The position numbers and the translations under genes are program-made. This document shows, piece after piece, positions 29,009 through 37,911 of a stretch of DNA of 64,000 nucleotides (position 1 is its first letter; every line of letters starts with the position of its first letter). A model generated the notes under the pieces. The model had not been told where the DNA came from and ran no database searches. It was given only the letters and a program-made list of their open reading frames with translations. This DNA comes from Oxalobacteraceae bacterium. GTDB taxonomy: Bacteria > Pseudomonadota > Gammaproteobacteria > Burkholderiales > Burkholderiaceae_D. Location of the stretch: the NCBI GenBank assembly GCA_021768485.1, contig JAIZVZ010000002.1, forward strand, positions 1-64,000. The letters run 5' to 3'.

Positions 29009-30357
29009 TGCAAACGCAACGCCTGTGGCTGGCGGCTTCGGCGCTGCTGATCTATGTGATTTTCTGCCTTGTGCCGGCCGGCCTGCAGCTGCGCCGGCGG
29101 CGTGCGCAGGCGCGCGGCAATGCCGAGGCCGGCGCCGCCTGGGTCGTGACCTATGCCAGCCAGACCGGCAGTGCCGAGGAATTGGCAACACACACGGCAG
29201 CTGTATTGCGCCAGGCCGGCCAGCGCGTGCACCTGTGCGCGCTGGGGCAGCTGGATCAGGCCCTGCTCGCAGCGAGCCCGCGCATCCTGTTTGTCGTCAG
29301 TACTTATGGCGAAGGCGATGCGCCTGATGACGCCGCCGCCTTTGTGGCCGGCGTCATGCCTGGCGCGCCGCAATTGCCGCAGTTGACTTATGCGCTGCTG
29401 GCCCTGGGCGACAGCAGCTATAGTCATTATTGCGGCTTTGGCCGCGCGCTCGACCGCTGGCTGCAAAGCCGCGGTGCGCAGGCGCTGGCGCCGCGCGTTG
29501 AAGTGGACCGCGGCGCGGCCGAGGCGGTCCGCAGCTGGCATCGGCAGCTGGCCGGCTGGCTAGGCATGGCCGAGGTCGCCGGCTGGGCGGCTCAGCCGCT
29601 GAGCAACTGGCGTCTGAAGGCGCGCCGCTTGCTCAATGCCGGCAGCGCCGGCGCTCCCGTATTCCACCTGGAGCTCGAGCCGCTCGATGGCGGCCTGCCC
29701 GAATGGCAGGCCGGCGATCTGGTGCAACTGGCGCCGCCCGACGATGCCGGACATCCGCGCGATTATTCGATTGCATCGCTGCCGGCCGATGGCGGCCTCG
29801 AATTGCTGGTGCGCCTGGCGCGGCGCGCGGACGGCAGCGAGGGCGCGGCATCGGGCTGGCTGACACAGCGCTTGCAGCCCGGCGATACCGTCAGCCTGCG
29901 CCTGCGGCGGCATGCAAATTTTCGCATCGATGGCAATCAGCGACGGCCCTTGATTTTGATCGGCAACGGCACCGGCATCGCCGGCCTGCGCGCCCACCTG
30001 AAGGCGCGCGCCTGCGAGAGGGGGCGGCCGGCGAGCTGGCTTGTCTTCGGCGAGCGTAATGCCGCCAGCGATTTTTTATACGAAAACGAATTGCTGCAGT
30101 GGTTAAATGACGGCGTGCTGACACGGCTCGATACCGCATTTTCGCGCGATCAGGCGCACAAGCGCTATGTGCAGGACTGTTTGCGCGATGCCGGTGCGCT
30201 CGTGCGCGAATGGGTCGGGCAGGGGGCTGCCATCTATGTCTGCGGCAGCCTGGACGGCATGGCCGGCGGTGTCGAGCAGACGCTGGTGGAATTGCTGGGG
30301 CGAGACGGCCTGGACCAGTTGTCGCGTCAGGGCCGCTACCGGCGCGACGTTTACTGA
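29008..30357 (+). CDS. Membrane-anchored NADPH diflavin reductase (CysJ-like)
   Basis: 449 residues. One N-terminal membrane helix (about 5-27) followed by RRRR, so the catalytic part faces the cytoplasm. Flavodoxin domain (about 45-185): YASQTGSAEELATHT, VVSTYGEGDAPDDAAAF and ALGDSSYSHYCGFG bind FMN. Ferredoxin-reductase domain (about 205-449): RDYSIAS for FAD, LIGNGTGIAGLRAHL and YVCGSLDGMAGGVE for NADPH, ending in a terminal Tyr like CysJ and P450 reductases. It overlaps apbE and probably feeds NADPH electrons to the PepSY/DUF2271 proteins of the same operon. Confidence 0.9.
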   Translation: MQTQRLWLAASALLIYVIFCLVPAGLQLRRRRAQARGNAEAGAAWVVTYASQTGSAEELATHTAAVLRQAGQRVHLCALGQLDQALLAASPRILFVVSTYGEGDAPDDAAAFVAGVMPGAPQLPQLTYALLALGDSSYSHYCGFGRALDRWLQSRGAQALAPRVEVDRGAAEAVRSWHRQLAGWLGMAEVAGWAAQPLSNWRLKARRLLNAGSAGAPVFHLELEPLDGGLPEWQAGDLVQLAPPDDAGHPRDYSIASLPADGGLELLVRLARRADGSEGAASGWLTQRLQPGDTVSLRLRRHANFRIDGNQRRPLILIGNGTGIAGLRAHLKARACERGRPASWLVFGERNAASDFLYENELLQWLNDGVLTRLDTAFSRDQAHKRYVQDCLRDAGALVREWVGQGAAIYVCGSLDGMAGGVEQTLVELLGRDGLDQLSRQGRYRRDVY

Positions 30358-30571
30358 CAGTATGCCGCGATTGTGCGAAGATAGATTCGCAACAGATCGC
30401 TTCTACGCGGTTTTCACCTTGATTCGCACATAAATCACAAGCGGCAGCCATGCCCCGGTACTGCGCTGGCAGGCGCTGTCTTGCATGGCACCGGAATCCC
30501 ATCCGTTTCGCCGCGTGGGCGGGCGGATGCTTATTGCTGCATCTATTTTCATTTTCTCTTTTGGAGTCGAC

Positions 30572-31027
30572 ATGGACAAGCTCAGCAAACAAGCCGCAAT
30601 CGATGCTCTCAATGCCATCATGGAACTGGAATTGGCGGGCGTCGTCCACTACACCCATTACTCGCTGATGGTTTACGGCTTCAACCGGATTCCTATCGTG
30701 TCCTGGCTTAAAGGTAATGCCGAAGAAGGTCTGGCCCATGCGCACAAGGCCGGTGAAATGGTTACCTTGCTTGGTGGACATCCATCGCTGAAAATCGGCG
30801 CCTTGCTCGAGACGGCCAAACACGATGTTGCCGATATCTTGCGCGAGAGTCTGGAACACGAAAAAATCGCGCTGGCCGCTTACTATCATTTGTTGAAGAT
30901 AAGCGAGGGCAAGTCGATCTTGCTCGAAGAATATGCGCGCAGCATGATTGTGCAGGAAGAGCTCCATCTCGATGAAGTCAACAAGATGCTGCGTCGTCCA
31001 GGTTCGATCGCTCCCTTCAGCCTCTGA
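30572..31027 (+). CDS. Bacterioferritin-like ferritin domain protein
   Basis: 151 residues from ATG at 30572 (GGAG ribosome site). A four-helix ferritin-like protein that probably stores iron or protects against it. Putative diiron ligands are Glu20 (MELELAGVVHY), His56 (EEGLAHAHKAGEM), a Glu in SLEHEKIALAAYY and the E-x-x-H of VQEELHLDEV. By eye the Glu three residues before His56 in canonical bacterioferritin is Gly53 here, with Glu51/Glu52 close by. It follows the iron locus after a 214-base gap that may hold its own promoter. Confidence 0.87.
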   Translation: MDKLSKQAAIDALNAIMELELAGVVHYTHYSLMVYGFNRIPIVSWLKGNAEEGLAHAHKAGEMVTLLGGHPSLKIGALLETAKHDVADILRESLEHEKIALAAYYHLLKISEGKSILLEEYARSMIVQEELHLDEVNKMLRRPGSIAPFSL

Positions 31028-31120
31028 CAGACCGGGGCTCCCCGGTTTCCCGCTGCGGCGGCCTGCCATGCCCGGGGCCTGAATACGCGCCCGGATATTT
31101 GCCGCGTGGAAATAAAAATC

Positions 31121-31141
31121 AAGCCGTCATCGACGGCTTTT
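31121..31141 (+). terminator. Intrinsic terminator after ferritin-like gene
   Basis: AAGCCGTC pairs perfectly with GACGGCTT around a 3-base loop, followed by a T-rich run. Confidence 0.8.
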
Positions 31142-31211
31142 CTTTTCCTTTAATATCTTGCGTGTTTGCAATGGTTCGCAATGTATTATTGCTGGGTTCG
31201 ATTGATTTCAC

Positions 31212-31228
31212 AGCATATAATATATGCT
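31212..31228 (+). promoter_or_regulatory. Palindrome over a -10 element
   Basis: AGCATAT-AAT-ATATGCT is a perfect 7-base inverted repeat with a 3-base centre, and it contains TATAAT. It lies about 120 bases before the small gene at 31346 and looks like an operator that overlaps a promoter. Confidence 0.5.
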
Positions 31229-31345
31229 CATAGGTAACTGATGCCTTTCCGCAAATAGCGCAAGGGCAGACCAGATCAGATTGATGAGCGCATCTCGACA
31301 ACCGGTTTGCCGCCAAACACGCGGTAAGCAAACAGGGAGACATGA

Positions 31346-31621
31346 ATGTTTTTGGACCATCCAACGATTACCGCCACAAACAGCTTTACCGAACCCGATC
31401 GCATTGAACGTCTGACCCGCGTCTATGGTTATGCCATGGCCTTGGCCGATGCCGCCGGCGATAGTCAATTCGTGCAAAAGATCTCGCAAATTCACGACCA
31501 TAAAGGAACCTTGATCATTTTCTGGAGTGAAGAACCGAGCGAGACGGAAAAAGACTATTTTTTGAAAGCCTGGGCCAGCAAGATCGGCGATGGCAGCAAC
31601 AATGTCGAGCATGAGATTTAA
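31346..31621 (+). CDS. Small hypothetical protein
   Basis: 91 residues with a good ribosome site (AGGGAG, 8 bases before ATG). No family recognised. It is soluble and acidic, with YAMALADAAGDSQFVQKISQ and a beta-type segment HDHKGTLIIFWSEEPSETEK. It ends 9 bases before the ATG of the GGDEF protein and is likely cotranscribed with it, which suggests a regulatory partner, but nothing in the sequence shows this. An operator-like palindrome lies upstream. Confidence 0.7.
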   Translation: MFLDHPTITATNSFTEPDRIERLTRVYGYAMALADAAGDSQFVQKISQIHDHKGTLIIFWSEEPSETEKDYFLKAWASKIGDGSNNVEHEI

Positions 31622-31630
31622 AAAGCCGTG

Positions 31631-32806
31631 ATGGATACTGCCACCTTGCTGTCGGCGCTGCTACTGGCCAATGCCTGCCTGTGCGCGGCATTGCTGGTTG
31701 GCGGCGCCAGAAATCGCCTCAATCTGTCATTGCTGGTGGCCGAACCATGGTCCTTGCTGCTGCTTGCGCGGCAAGTGCAGTGCCTGGCCTGGGGCGCGCT
31801 ATTGCTGCACGCGATGCAGCCGGCCATGCTTGCCGCCTGGCCCGGACAGTTATTGCTGGTGGCCGGCGCCGCGCTGGAAATGGGCGCCTTGTGGCATCTA
31901 CAGGGCGGGACTGCGTGGCGTCCGTGGTCGCTCGCGGCGGCGGCAGGTCTGTTGCTGAGCGCGCTGCTGGAATGGTGGCGAAATCCAGACAATCTTGTTT
32001 TGCATGATTCGACCCTGATCATGACGGCCTTATTCTTCGGCGCCGCCGGCGTGCGTCTGTGCTGGGCGCCGGCGGCGCACGCGCCCTCCGGCGTGCGGCG
32101 CCGGGTCGGTGTCTTGCTGCTGCTGCTGGCGCTGCTGGTGCTCGTCCCGTGCCTGGGCCAGCCCTGGCTAGACGGCGGCAACCACGGCGGGCGCGGCGCG
32201 GCAATCGCCATGCTGTTTGCCGTGTATCTGCTCAGCCTGGGCAGCGGCCTCGGATTTTTCCTGCTTTCGCGCGATCGCCAGCAGCAGGATCTCGAGCGGC
32301 AGTCAATTATCGATCCCTTGACCGAAGCCCCCAACCGGCGCGGTTTTTTCAATGCGCTGGCGCCCTGGATGGGGCTGGCGCGCCGTCCGGGCGAAGCCAC
32401 GGCCGTCATTTTGCTGGACCTCGATCACTTCAAGCGGGTCAACGACACTTATGGCCACGCGATCGGCGACCTGGTCTTGAAAAGCGTGGTCGACATCGTT
32501 AAAAAGCAATTGCGCGACAGCGATCTGGTCGGCCGCTTCGGCGGTGCCGAATTGGCCATCATGCTGCCGCGCACGGCGCTTGGCGATGCGGAAATCGTTG
32601 CCGAACGCGTGCGGCAGGCGATTGCGGCGATACCGATCAAGGCCGATCGTGCCATGTTATCGGTCACCGCCAGCATGGGACTGACCACGATTGCCGCGCA
32701 CGACAGCGTGGTCACGCTGTTTCGGCGCGTCGACCGCGCGCTGGCGGCCGCCAAGCAGGAGGGGCGCAATCTGGTCAGGATCGCGCCCGAAGAAAGCGCC
32801 GCCTGA
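31631..32806 (+). CDS. Membrane GGDEF protein with degenerate active site
   Basis: 391 residues from ATG at 31631 (a GTG one codon upstream is possible). The N-terminal half has about seven membrane helices (residues 5-215), then a GGDEF domain (about 225-385). The first metal site DLDHFKRVNDTYGH is normal, but the signature reads RFGGAELAIML: Ala replaces the second metal-binding acid and Leu replaces Phe. The inhibitory I-site RDSD, five residues before it, is intact. Diguanylate cyclase activity is thus doubtful, while c-di-GMP binding remains plausible. It converges with the kinase/receiver pair. Confidence 0.88.
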   Translation: MDTATLLSALLLANACLCAALLVGGARNRLNLSLLVAEPWSLLLLARQVQCLAWGALLLHAMQPAMLAAWPGQLLLVAGAALEMGALWHLQGGTAWRPWSLAAAAGLLLSALLEWWRNPDNLVLHDSTLIMTALFFGAAGVRLCWAPAAHAPSGVRRRVGVLLLLLALLVLVPCLGQPWLDGGNHGGRGAAIAMLFAVYLLSLGSGLGFFLLSRDRQQQDLERQSIIDPLTEAPNRRGFFNALAPWMGLARRPGEATAVILLDLDHFKRVNDTYGHAIGDLVLKSVVDIVKKQLRDSDLVGRFGGAELAIMLPRTALGDAEIVAERVRQAIAAIPIKADRAMLSVTASMGLTTIAAHDSVVTLFRRVDRALAAAKQEGRNLVRIAPEESAA

Positions 32807-32828
32807 GCCGCATGCGCGAGCGCTGTGT

Positions 32829-33203
32829 CTAGCGGCCGGCGGCCGGCAGGAATTGTTCGACCTCGCCGACAAAGGTGAGCGGATCGATGGGCTTGCAGAT
32901 ATAGGCATCGAAACCGGCTTGCAGGCCGCGTTCGCGGTCGCCGACCATGGCCAGCGCGCTTACCGCAAGCAGCGGTATGTGGCGCGTCGCCGGCGCGGCC
33001 TTCAGATGGCGCGCCACTTCATAACCATCCATTTTGGGCAAATGGATGTCGCACAAAATGAGTTCGGGCTGGGCATTGCATGCGTGTTCCAGGCCGGCTT
33101 CGCCATCGTCGGCCGTCAGTACCTGGTGGCCGAAGGCGCTCAACAGATAGCGCATCAGCTCCAGATTGGCCGGATTGTCTTCGATGAGCAGGATGCGTGC
33201 CAT
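32829..33203 (-). CDS. CheY-like response regulator (single receiver domain)
   Basis: 124 residues, a lone receiver with no output domain. Phosphoacceptor Asp52 lies in ILCDIHLPKMDGYE, acidic pocket Glu8/Asp9 in LIEDNPANLEL, and the conserved Lys in YICKPIDP. It starts immediately after the stop of the PAS histidine kinase, so the two are coexpressed and very likely a phosphorelay pair. Target is unknown; such receivers often act through protein contact. Confidence 0.93.
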   Translation of the reverse strand: MARILLIEDNPANLELMRYLLSAFGHQVLTADDGEAGLEHACNAQPELILCDIHLPKMDGYEVARHLKAAPATRHIPLLAVSALAMVGDRERGLQAGFDAYICKPIDPLTFVGEVEQFLPAAGR

Positions 33204-33204
33204 G

Positions 33205-35052
33205 TCATATATCCTGACTCAAATGCAGCACGAAGGTGCTGCCGACGCCGAGCGTACTTTCGCAAGAGATCGTGCCGCCCAATAATGCCGCCAGTTTTTC
33301 GCTCAGGTGCAGGCCCAGGCCCGTACCTTCGTAGCGCCGCGTCGACGATGAATCGAGCTGGGTGAAGGCCTGAAACAGCGAAGACTGGTCCTTGAGCGCG
33401 ATGCCGCAGCCGGTGTCGGCCACGCTGATTGTGGTGTGCAGCAGATCGCCTTCGACATGCTGCTTTAGCGCGATGACGACTTTGCCGTGGTCGGTGAATT
33501 TGATGGCGTTATTGGTCAGGTTGAGCAGGATCTGGCTCATGGCGCGGCGGTCGGTGGTGAGCATGATTTCCTGCTCGGGCAGCACGGTTTGCAAGTCCAG
33601 ATTTTTTTTCTCGGCCAGCGGACGCAAGGTCGCCGCGGTGCTGTCGATGACGCTCACGCAGGATAGCAGTTGCGGGTAGATTTCGCTTTTTCCCGATTCG
33701 ATTTTGGCCAGGTCCAGCAAGTCGTTGATCAGCGATAGCAAGTGGCGGGCGCTGCTCTGGATCGTCGTCAGCTGCTTGTCCTGGTCGAGCGTCAGCGGCC
33801 CCGGCAAACGCATCAGCATGGTGCCGGTAAAGCCGATGATGGCGTTGAGCGGCGTGCGCAATTCATGCGACATATTGGCCAGGAAGCGGTCTTTCAGCCT
33901 GGCGGCGTTTTCCAGTTCGAGATTTTTTTCGGAGAGCGCTTTTTCGATCCGTCTGCGCTCGCTGATGTCGCGGATCGCGCTCGAGACCAGCGTGCCTTCT
34001 TCGGTTTCCAGCGGACTGAGGCTGATCTCTACCGGAAATTCGGTGCCGTCCTGGCGCAGGCCGTACAGTTCCAGGCCGGCGCCCATCGAACGCGTACGCG
34101 GCGCGCCGAAAAAATTGTCGCGATGTTGCGGGTGGGGCGAGCTGAAGCGCGACGGCACCAGCACTTCGACTTTTTTTCCCAATAAATCCTGGCGCGCATA
34201 GCCGAACAGCTTTTCGGTTTGCGAGTTGACCAGCACGATATCGCCGGCGCGATTGACGATGACGATGGCGTCCGGCGCCGATTCGAGCAGGCCGCGGAAT
34301 TTCTGCTCGGCGCGCTTGCGCTCGCTGATGTCGCGGATCGCGCTCATGACGAGCGTGCCGGTGTCGACGCTCAAGGGGCTCAGGCTGATTTCAACCGGAA
34401 ATTCGATGCCATCTTTGCGCAAGCCGTACAGCTCGAGCCCGGCGCCCATGGCACGGGCGCGCGGTTGGGCGAAATAATTGCTGCGATGGCCCATGTGCGA
34501 ATGCCGCAAACGCTGCGGCAACAGCACTTCGATCGCCTTGCCGCGCAATTCATTGTGTTCGTAGGCAAACAGCTTTTCGGCCTGGCTATTGGCCAGCACG
34601 ATACGGCCGAGCGGATTGACGATGACGATGCCATCTGGCATCGATTCCAGTAAATCGCGAAATCTGGCATCAACCAACTTGGCGTCGCGCAAGACCTTGA
34701 TTTCCGTGAGATCTCTCTTGCACGACATGACGTATTCGGGATGGCCTTGCTCGTCGTAAATCAGCTTGTCCGAGGTTTCCAGATACAGCAGGGTGCCGTC
34801 TTTTTTGCAGCGTATCGATTCGTAGCTCGCTTTTCCGTTTTGCAATACATTCTGGAAAAATTGATTTTCATCGTCGATCTTGTCGCGAGGCACGAGCAAA
34901 TCATTCCAGCGGCGCCCCAGCACTTCCTCGCCGCGATAGCCGAAAATCACTTCGGCTCCCTGATTCCAGAAAATAATGGTGCCCTCGAGGTCCGTCAGCA
35001 CCAGAGCATCGGGGACTTCGCGAATCAGCAAGTGATCGAAGTTGGTATCCAT
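33205..35052 (-). CDS. PAS-domain sensor histidine kinase
   Basis: 615 residues from ATG at 35052; a TTG at 35103 is possible. Three PAS domains (about 5-125, 140-260, 265-385) precede HisKA with [18 protein letters not shown] (the phosphoacceptor His) and a HATPase_c domain ending in [18 protein letters not shown]. There are no membrane helices, so it senses inside the cell, perhaps redox state or a small ligand. PAS2 and PAS3 are close copies sharing [12 protein letters not shown] or [12 protein letters not shown] and [11 protein letters not shown]. The receiver gene follows directly. Confidence 0.92.
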   Translation of the reverse strand: MDTNFDHLLIREVPDALVLTDLEGTIIFWNQGAEVIFGYRGEEVLGRRWNDLLVPRDKIDDENQFFQNVLQNGKASYESIRCKKDGTLLYLETSDKLIYDEQGHPEYVMSCKRDLTEIKVLRDAKLVDARFRDLLESMPDGIVIVNPLGRIVLANSQAEKLFAYEHNELRGKAIEVLLPQRLRHSHMGHRSNYFAQPRARAMGAGLELYGLRKDGIEFPVEISLSPLSVDTGTLVMSAIRDISERKRAEQKFRGLLESAPDAIVIVNRAGDIVLVNSQTEKLFGYARQDLLGKKVEVLVPSRFSSPHPQHRDNFFGAPRTRSMGAGLELYGLRQDGTEFPVEISLSPLETEEGTLVSSAIRDISERRRIEKALSEKNLELENAARLKDRFLANMSHELRTPLNAIIGFTGTMLMRLPGPLTLDQDKQLTTIQSSARHLLSLINDLLDLAKIESGKSEIYPQLLSCVSVIDSTAATLRPLAEKKNLDLQTVLPEQEIMLTTDRRAMSQILLNLTNNAIKFTDHGKVVIALKQHVEGDLLHTTISVADTGCGIALKDQSSLFQAFTQLDSSSTRRYEGTGLGLHLSEKLAALLGGTISCESTLGVGSTFVLHLSQDI

Positions 35053-35270
35053 GAGGGCTATCCGAAGCGAATCGTCGCTTATTATGCCTCTGGCGAAAGG
35101 CAATGCACAATTGATTTGTGCGCCGGCGCCGGCGCTATGGTTGTTTCTATCCCTTAGTCAATTTTTCCTGTGTCTTTGGCGCTCACGCTGCGATTCGATG
35201 GCGCATGCTAACATTCGCTTTAAACGGATGAATACAATCATCTGGGCAACAAAATGAATAAAGGACAACG

Positions 35271-36728
35271 ATGTTTGCTGCAATTGATTTGGGGTCCAAT
35301 AGTTTTCGCATGCATATAGGAAATCATGATGGCGAAACCTTGCGTGTCGTGCGCAGCGGGCGCGATCAGATTCGGCTGGCGGCCGGTCTCGATGCCAAGG
35401 GCAATCTGAGCGAGGCGGCGATGCAGCGGGCCCTGGCCTCGCTGGCCCGGTTTCGTCTGGTGCTGGCCGAATATAAACTTGAAGCGGTGCGCGTGGTTGC
35501 CACCAATACCATGCGGGTGGCGAAAAACGCGGCCCAGTTTTTGCCGCTGGCCGAACAGGCGCTCGGTTATCCGATCGAAATCATTTCAGGCGAAGAAGAG
35601 GGACGCCTGATTTACATGGGCGTCTCGAATGCGCTCGGCGATCCGCTCGAACGGCGGCTGGTGATCGATATCGGCGGCGGTTCGACTGAACTGATTCTCG
35701 GTTCCGGCACCGAGATTGAAGAAGTCGAATCGTTTTCAGTCGGCACCGTGCGCCACGGCCAAAATTTTTTCATCGATGGCGCCATCGATGCGCCGTCGTT
35801 TGAAGCCGCCATCCTGTCGGCGCACAGTTATTTCGAAGATGCGGCCTTGCCGTTTCATCCGCAATACTGGCAGGTTGCGTATGGCTCGTCGGGAACGATC
35901 CGGGCGATTGCCGATATTATTGCCCGCAATAATCTTGGCGACGGCAGCTTGTCGCAAGCCAGTTTACATGCCTTAAAGCAGCGTTTTATCGGCTTCGGCG
36001 CCGTCTCGCGCATTAATCTGGCCGGCGTCAAACCCGATCGCGCCGCCACCATCGTCGGCGGGCTGGCGATTCTGATCGGCCTGGCCGAGGTGCTGGCCGT
36101 GGCGCGTGTCCATCCGGTCGAAGCCGGCTTGCGCATGGGCGTGATGTGGGACTTGTATCTGCGCGCCACCAAGCGCGACCGCCGTGAGTTGTCGGCCCGC
36201 AGTTTTTTGCGCAAATTCCATGCCGACGAGGCGCGCGCCGATCGGGTCGCGCAGGACGCGCTGATTTTATTGTCGGCGCTCAAGCCGGCCGGTGAAGCGC
36301 ATCAGCGTTTATTGTATTGGAGTGCCTTGCTGCATGAAACCGGCATGGTCATCTCGCACACCGGCTACCATAAGCATGCTGCCTACATGATTGAAAATGG
36401 CGACTTGCCGGGATTTACCGCGCGCGAACTGCGCACCATGAGCAAATTCGTGCTCAGCCAGAAAGGGAATCTGCGCAAGCTCGGCGAGGCGCTGGCCGAC
36501 CCCGATTTTGCCAAGGCCGTGCTGGCCTTGCGGCTGGCCGTGGTGTTCATGCACGCCCGGGCCGAAGTCGATATCAGGCAAATGCGTTTGCGCATGAAAA
36601 ACAAGATTGAACTCGACTTGTCCAAGGAGTGGTTAACGCGTTATCCGACAGTCTCGTATTGGCTTGGCAAAGAGAAAGAATGGTGGGCTGAAGTCGGCAT
36701 GCCATTTATTATCAAGGAAAATGGCTGA
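35271..36728 (+). CDS. ppx: Exopolyphosphatase / GppA-type phosphatase
   Basis: 485 residues, a typical Ppx/GppA length. It removes terminal phosphate from polyphosphate (or pppGpp). N-terminal ASKHA fold: FAAIDLGSNSFRMHIGNH, GEEEGRLIYMGVSNA, LVIDIGGGSTELILGSG; C-terminal HD-like domain with HETGMVISHTGYHKHAAYMI. Ppx and GppA cannot be separated by sequence alone, but the long C-terminal domain favours Ppx. It is divergent from the kinase operon. Confidence 0.92.
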   Translation: MFAAIDLGSNSFRMHIGNHDGETLRVVRSGRDQIRLAAGLDAKGNLSEAAMQRALASLARFRLVLAEYKLEAVRVVATNTMRVAKNAAQFLPLAEQALGYPIEIISGEEEGRLIYMGVSNALGDPLERRLVIDIGGGSTELILGSGTEIEEVESFSVGTVRHGQNFFIDGAIDAPSFEAAILSAHSYFEDAALPFHPQYWQVAYGSSGTIRAIADIIARNNLGDGSLSQASLHALKQRFIGFGAVSRINLAGVKPDRAATIVGGLAILIGLAEVLAVARVHPVEAGLRMGVMWDLYLRATKRDRRELSARSFLRKFHADEARADRVAQDALILLSALKPAGEAHQRLLYWSALLHETGMVISHTGYHKHAAYMIENGDLPGFTARELRTMSKFVLSQKGNLRKLGEALADPDFAKAVLALRLAVVFMHARAEVDIRQMRLRMKNKIELDLSKEWLTRYPTVSYWLGKEKEWWAEVGMPFIIKENG

Positions 36729-37087
36729 GCCTGAAAAACTTTCAAGATGGACTGGAACTTAATTAAAAGATCACAGTCTTTTATATTCCGGTCCCGATTT
36801 TATCGAAGGCTGGTGGTATCGGAACAGAGGAGCGGATCACCTTGCTGTTACCGGTGCCATCAGGTCTTCGATGTTGTCGCAGCTTCGATGTTGTCGGACC
36901 TGTGGCGTTGTCGAACCTGCGGCGTTGTCGACGTAATGTATTCGTGACAATGTATTCGTGACGATGTGCTCGCTGCAATGTTCTCGCTGCAATGTTCTCT
37001 ATGTTTTGCTGCTGTCGAAGCGCTGGCATTACCGAATCTCTGGTGCGGTCCCATTATTGGCATCACCCATCATCTTGAGAGGATTTT
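36729..37087. other. Intergenic region before phasin, with degenerate repeats
   Basis: A 359-base gap that must hold the phasin promoter. Most of 36866-37000 is a chain of degenerate 14-17-base repeats (listed separately). No gene is seen. Confidence 0.6.
36866..37000. repeat. Degenerate tandem array of 14-17-bp units
   Basis: Successive related units: two built on TTCGATGTTGTC, two on GGCGTTGTCGA, then five on AATGTATTCGTGAC and AATGTTCTCGCTGC. Each block appears to derive from the one before, as if by serial duplication. Confidence 0.75.
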
Positions 37088-37639
37088 ATGCAAACCTATA
37101 CGCTTACACCGGCTGCCAAATCGCATATCGACGCGCAGCTGACGTTTTTTAATGACGCCTCCGACAAAATTCTGCGGGCGATCCAGAAGGTCAATGAACT
37201 CAATATCCAGGCCGTGCAAAATATTGTTCTGGAGTCTATTAATTGCGCTTATCAATTATGGTGGGCCAAAAATCCCAATGAATTCCTGTCGCTGATTTCC
37301 GCACAAATTCAGCCTGCGGCCGAAAAAGGCCGCGGTTATCAGCAAAATCTGCGCAATATCGCGGCGCGTGCCCAGGCCGATCTGTATTCGGTTGCCGAAA
37401 CGCATATGCCCGAAGCCAGCCGCACGGCTGCGGCGCTCGCTGAAGAGGTGTTGCGCATCGCTTCTGAAGAGGCCGAAAAGGCGGTAGAGCGGCAGCGTGA
37501 AGCGACCAAAAAAATGGAGAGCGATGCCACTGCCGCAGCCAATGCGGCGCGTGAGGAAGCCAATGGCAGCGCCGAACGCATTGTCGGGCATCAGTATGAA
37601 CAGGCTGGCAATTCCTCGCAAAGTCCCAGCGTGCATTAA
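37088..37639 (+). CDS. Phasin family protein (PHA granule-associated)
   Basis: 183 residues, an amphipathic helical protein of the Phasin_2 type: LTPAAKSHIDAQLTFFNDAS, KVNELNIQAVQNIVLESI and ATKKMESDATAAANAAREEA. Phasins coat polyhydroxyalkanoate granules and set their number and size. A PHA synthase gene lies 2.5 kb downstream at 40105, consistent with PHA storage. A terminator-like structure follows at 37690-37736. Confidence 0.9.
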   Translation: MQTYTLTPAAKSHIDAQLTFFNDASDKILRAIQKVNELNIQAVQNIVLESINCAYQLWWAKNPNEFLSLISAQIQPAAEKGRGYQQNLRNIAARAQADLYSVAETHMPEASRTAAALAEEVLRIASEEAEKAVERQREATKKMESDATAAANAAREEANGSAERIVGHQYEQAGNSSQSPSVH

Positions 37640-37689
37640 GTAGGGCGCAGGGCAACACGTCAAGAATCAGCTGGAGAGCGAAACATGCA

Positions 37690-37736
37690 GTGGCAGCAGC
37701 GGCGCGCGAGGGCGTCGTCTGCTGCTGTTTTTTTTG
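37690..37736 (+). terminator. Probable intrinsic terminator after phasin
   Basis: An imperfect stem with CAGCAG/CTGCTG ends and a GC-rich middle is followed by eight T at 37728-37735. Confidence 0.55.
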
Positions 37737-37856
37737 TCGCTGTGTTTGTTGAACAGTAAAAGTCGCTTGTCGAACAGCAAAAGACGTATGCTGGACGCAG
37801 GCGTGCGCTTATGAGTTTGCGCTCGCCTTTGTGCTCAAGCGTGTGCACAGGCCTGT

Positions 37857-37892
37857 GCTCACGCTTTTGCTCACGCTTTTGCTCACGCTTCT
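37857..37892. repeat. Tandem repeat, three units of 12 bp
   Basis: Three units of GCTCACGCTTTT (last unit GCTCACGCTTCT), with degenerate related sequence upstream, lying 20 bases beyond the ribB stop. Confidence 0.8.
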
Positions 37893-37911
37893 GCTTATTT
37901 CAGCCTCACTT

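Larger units (their letters stand above)
31028..31345. other. Intergenic region after the ferritin gene
   Basis: A 318-base gap. It holds an intrinsic terminator (31121-31141) and an operator-like palindrome over a TATAAT element (31212-31228), both listed separately, and no gene. Confidence 0.65.
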
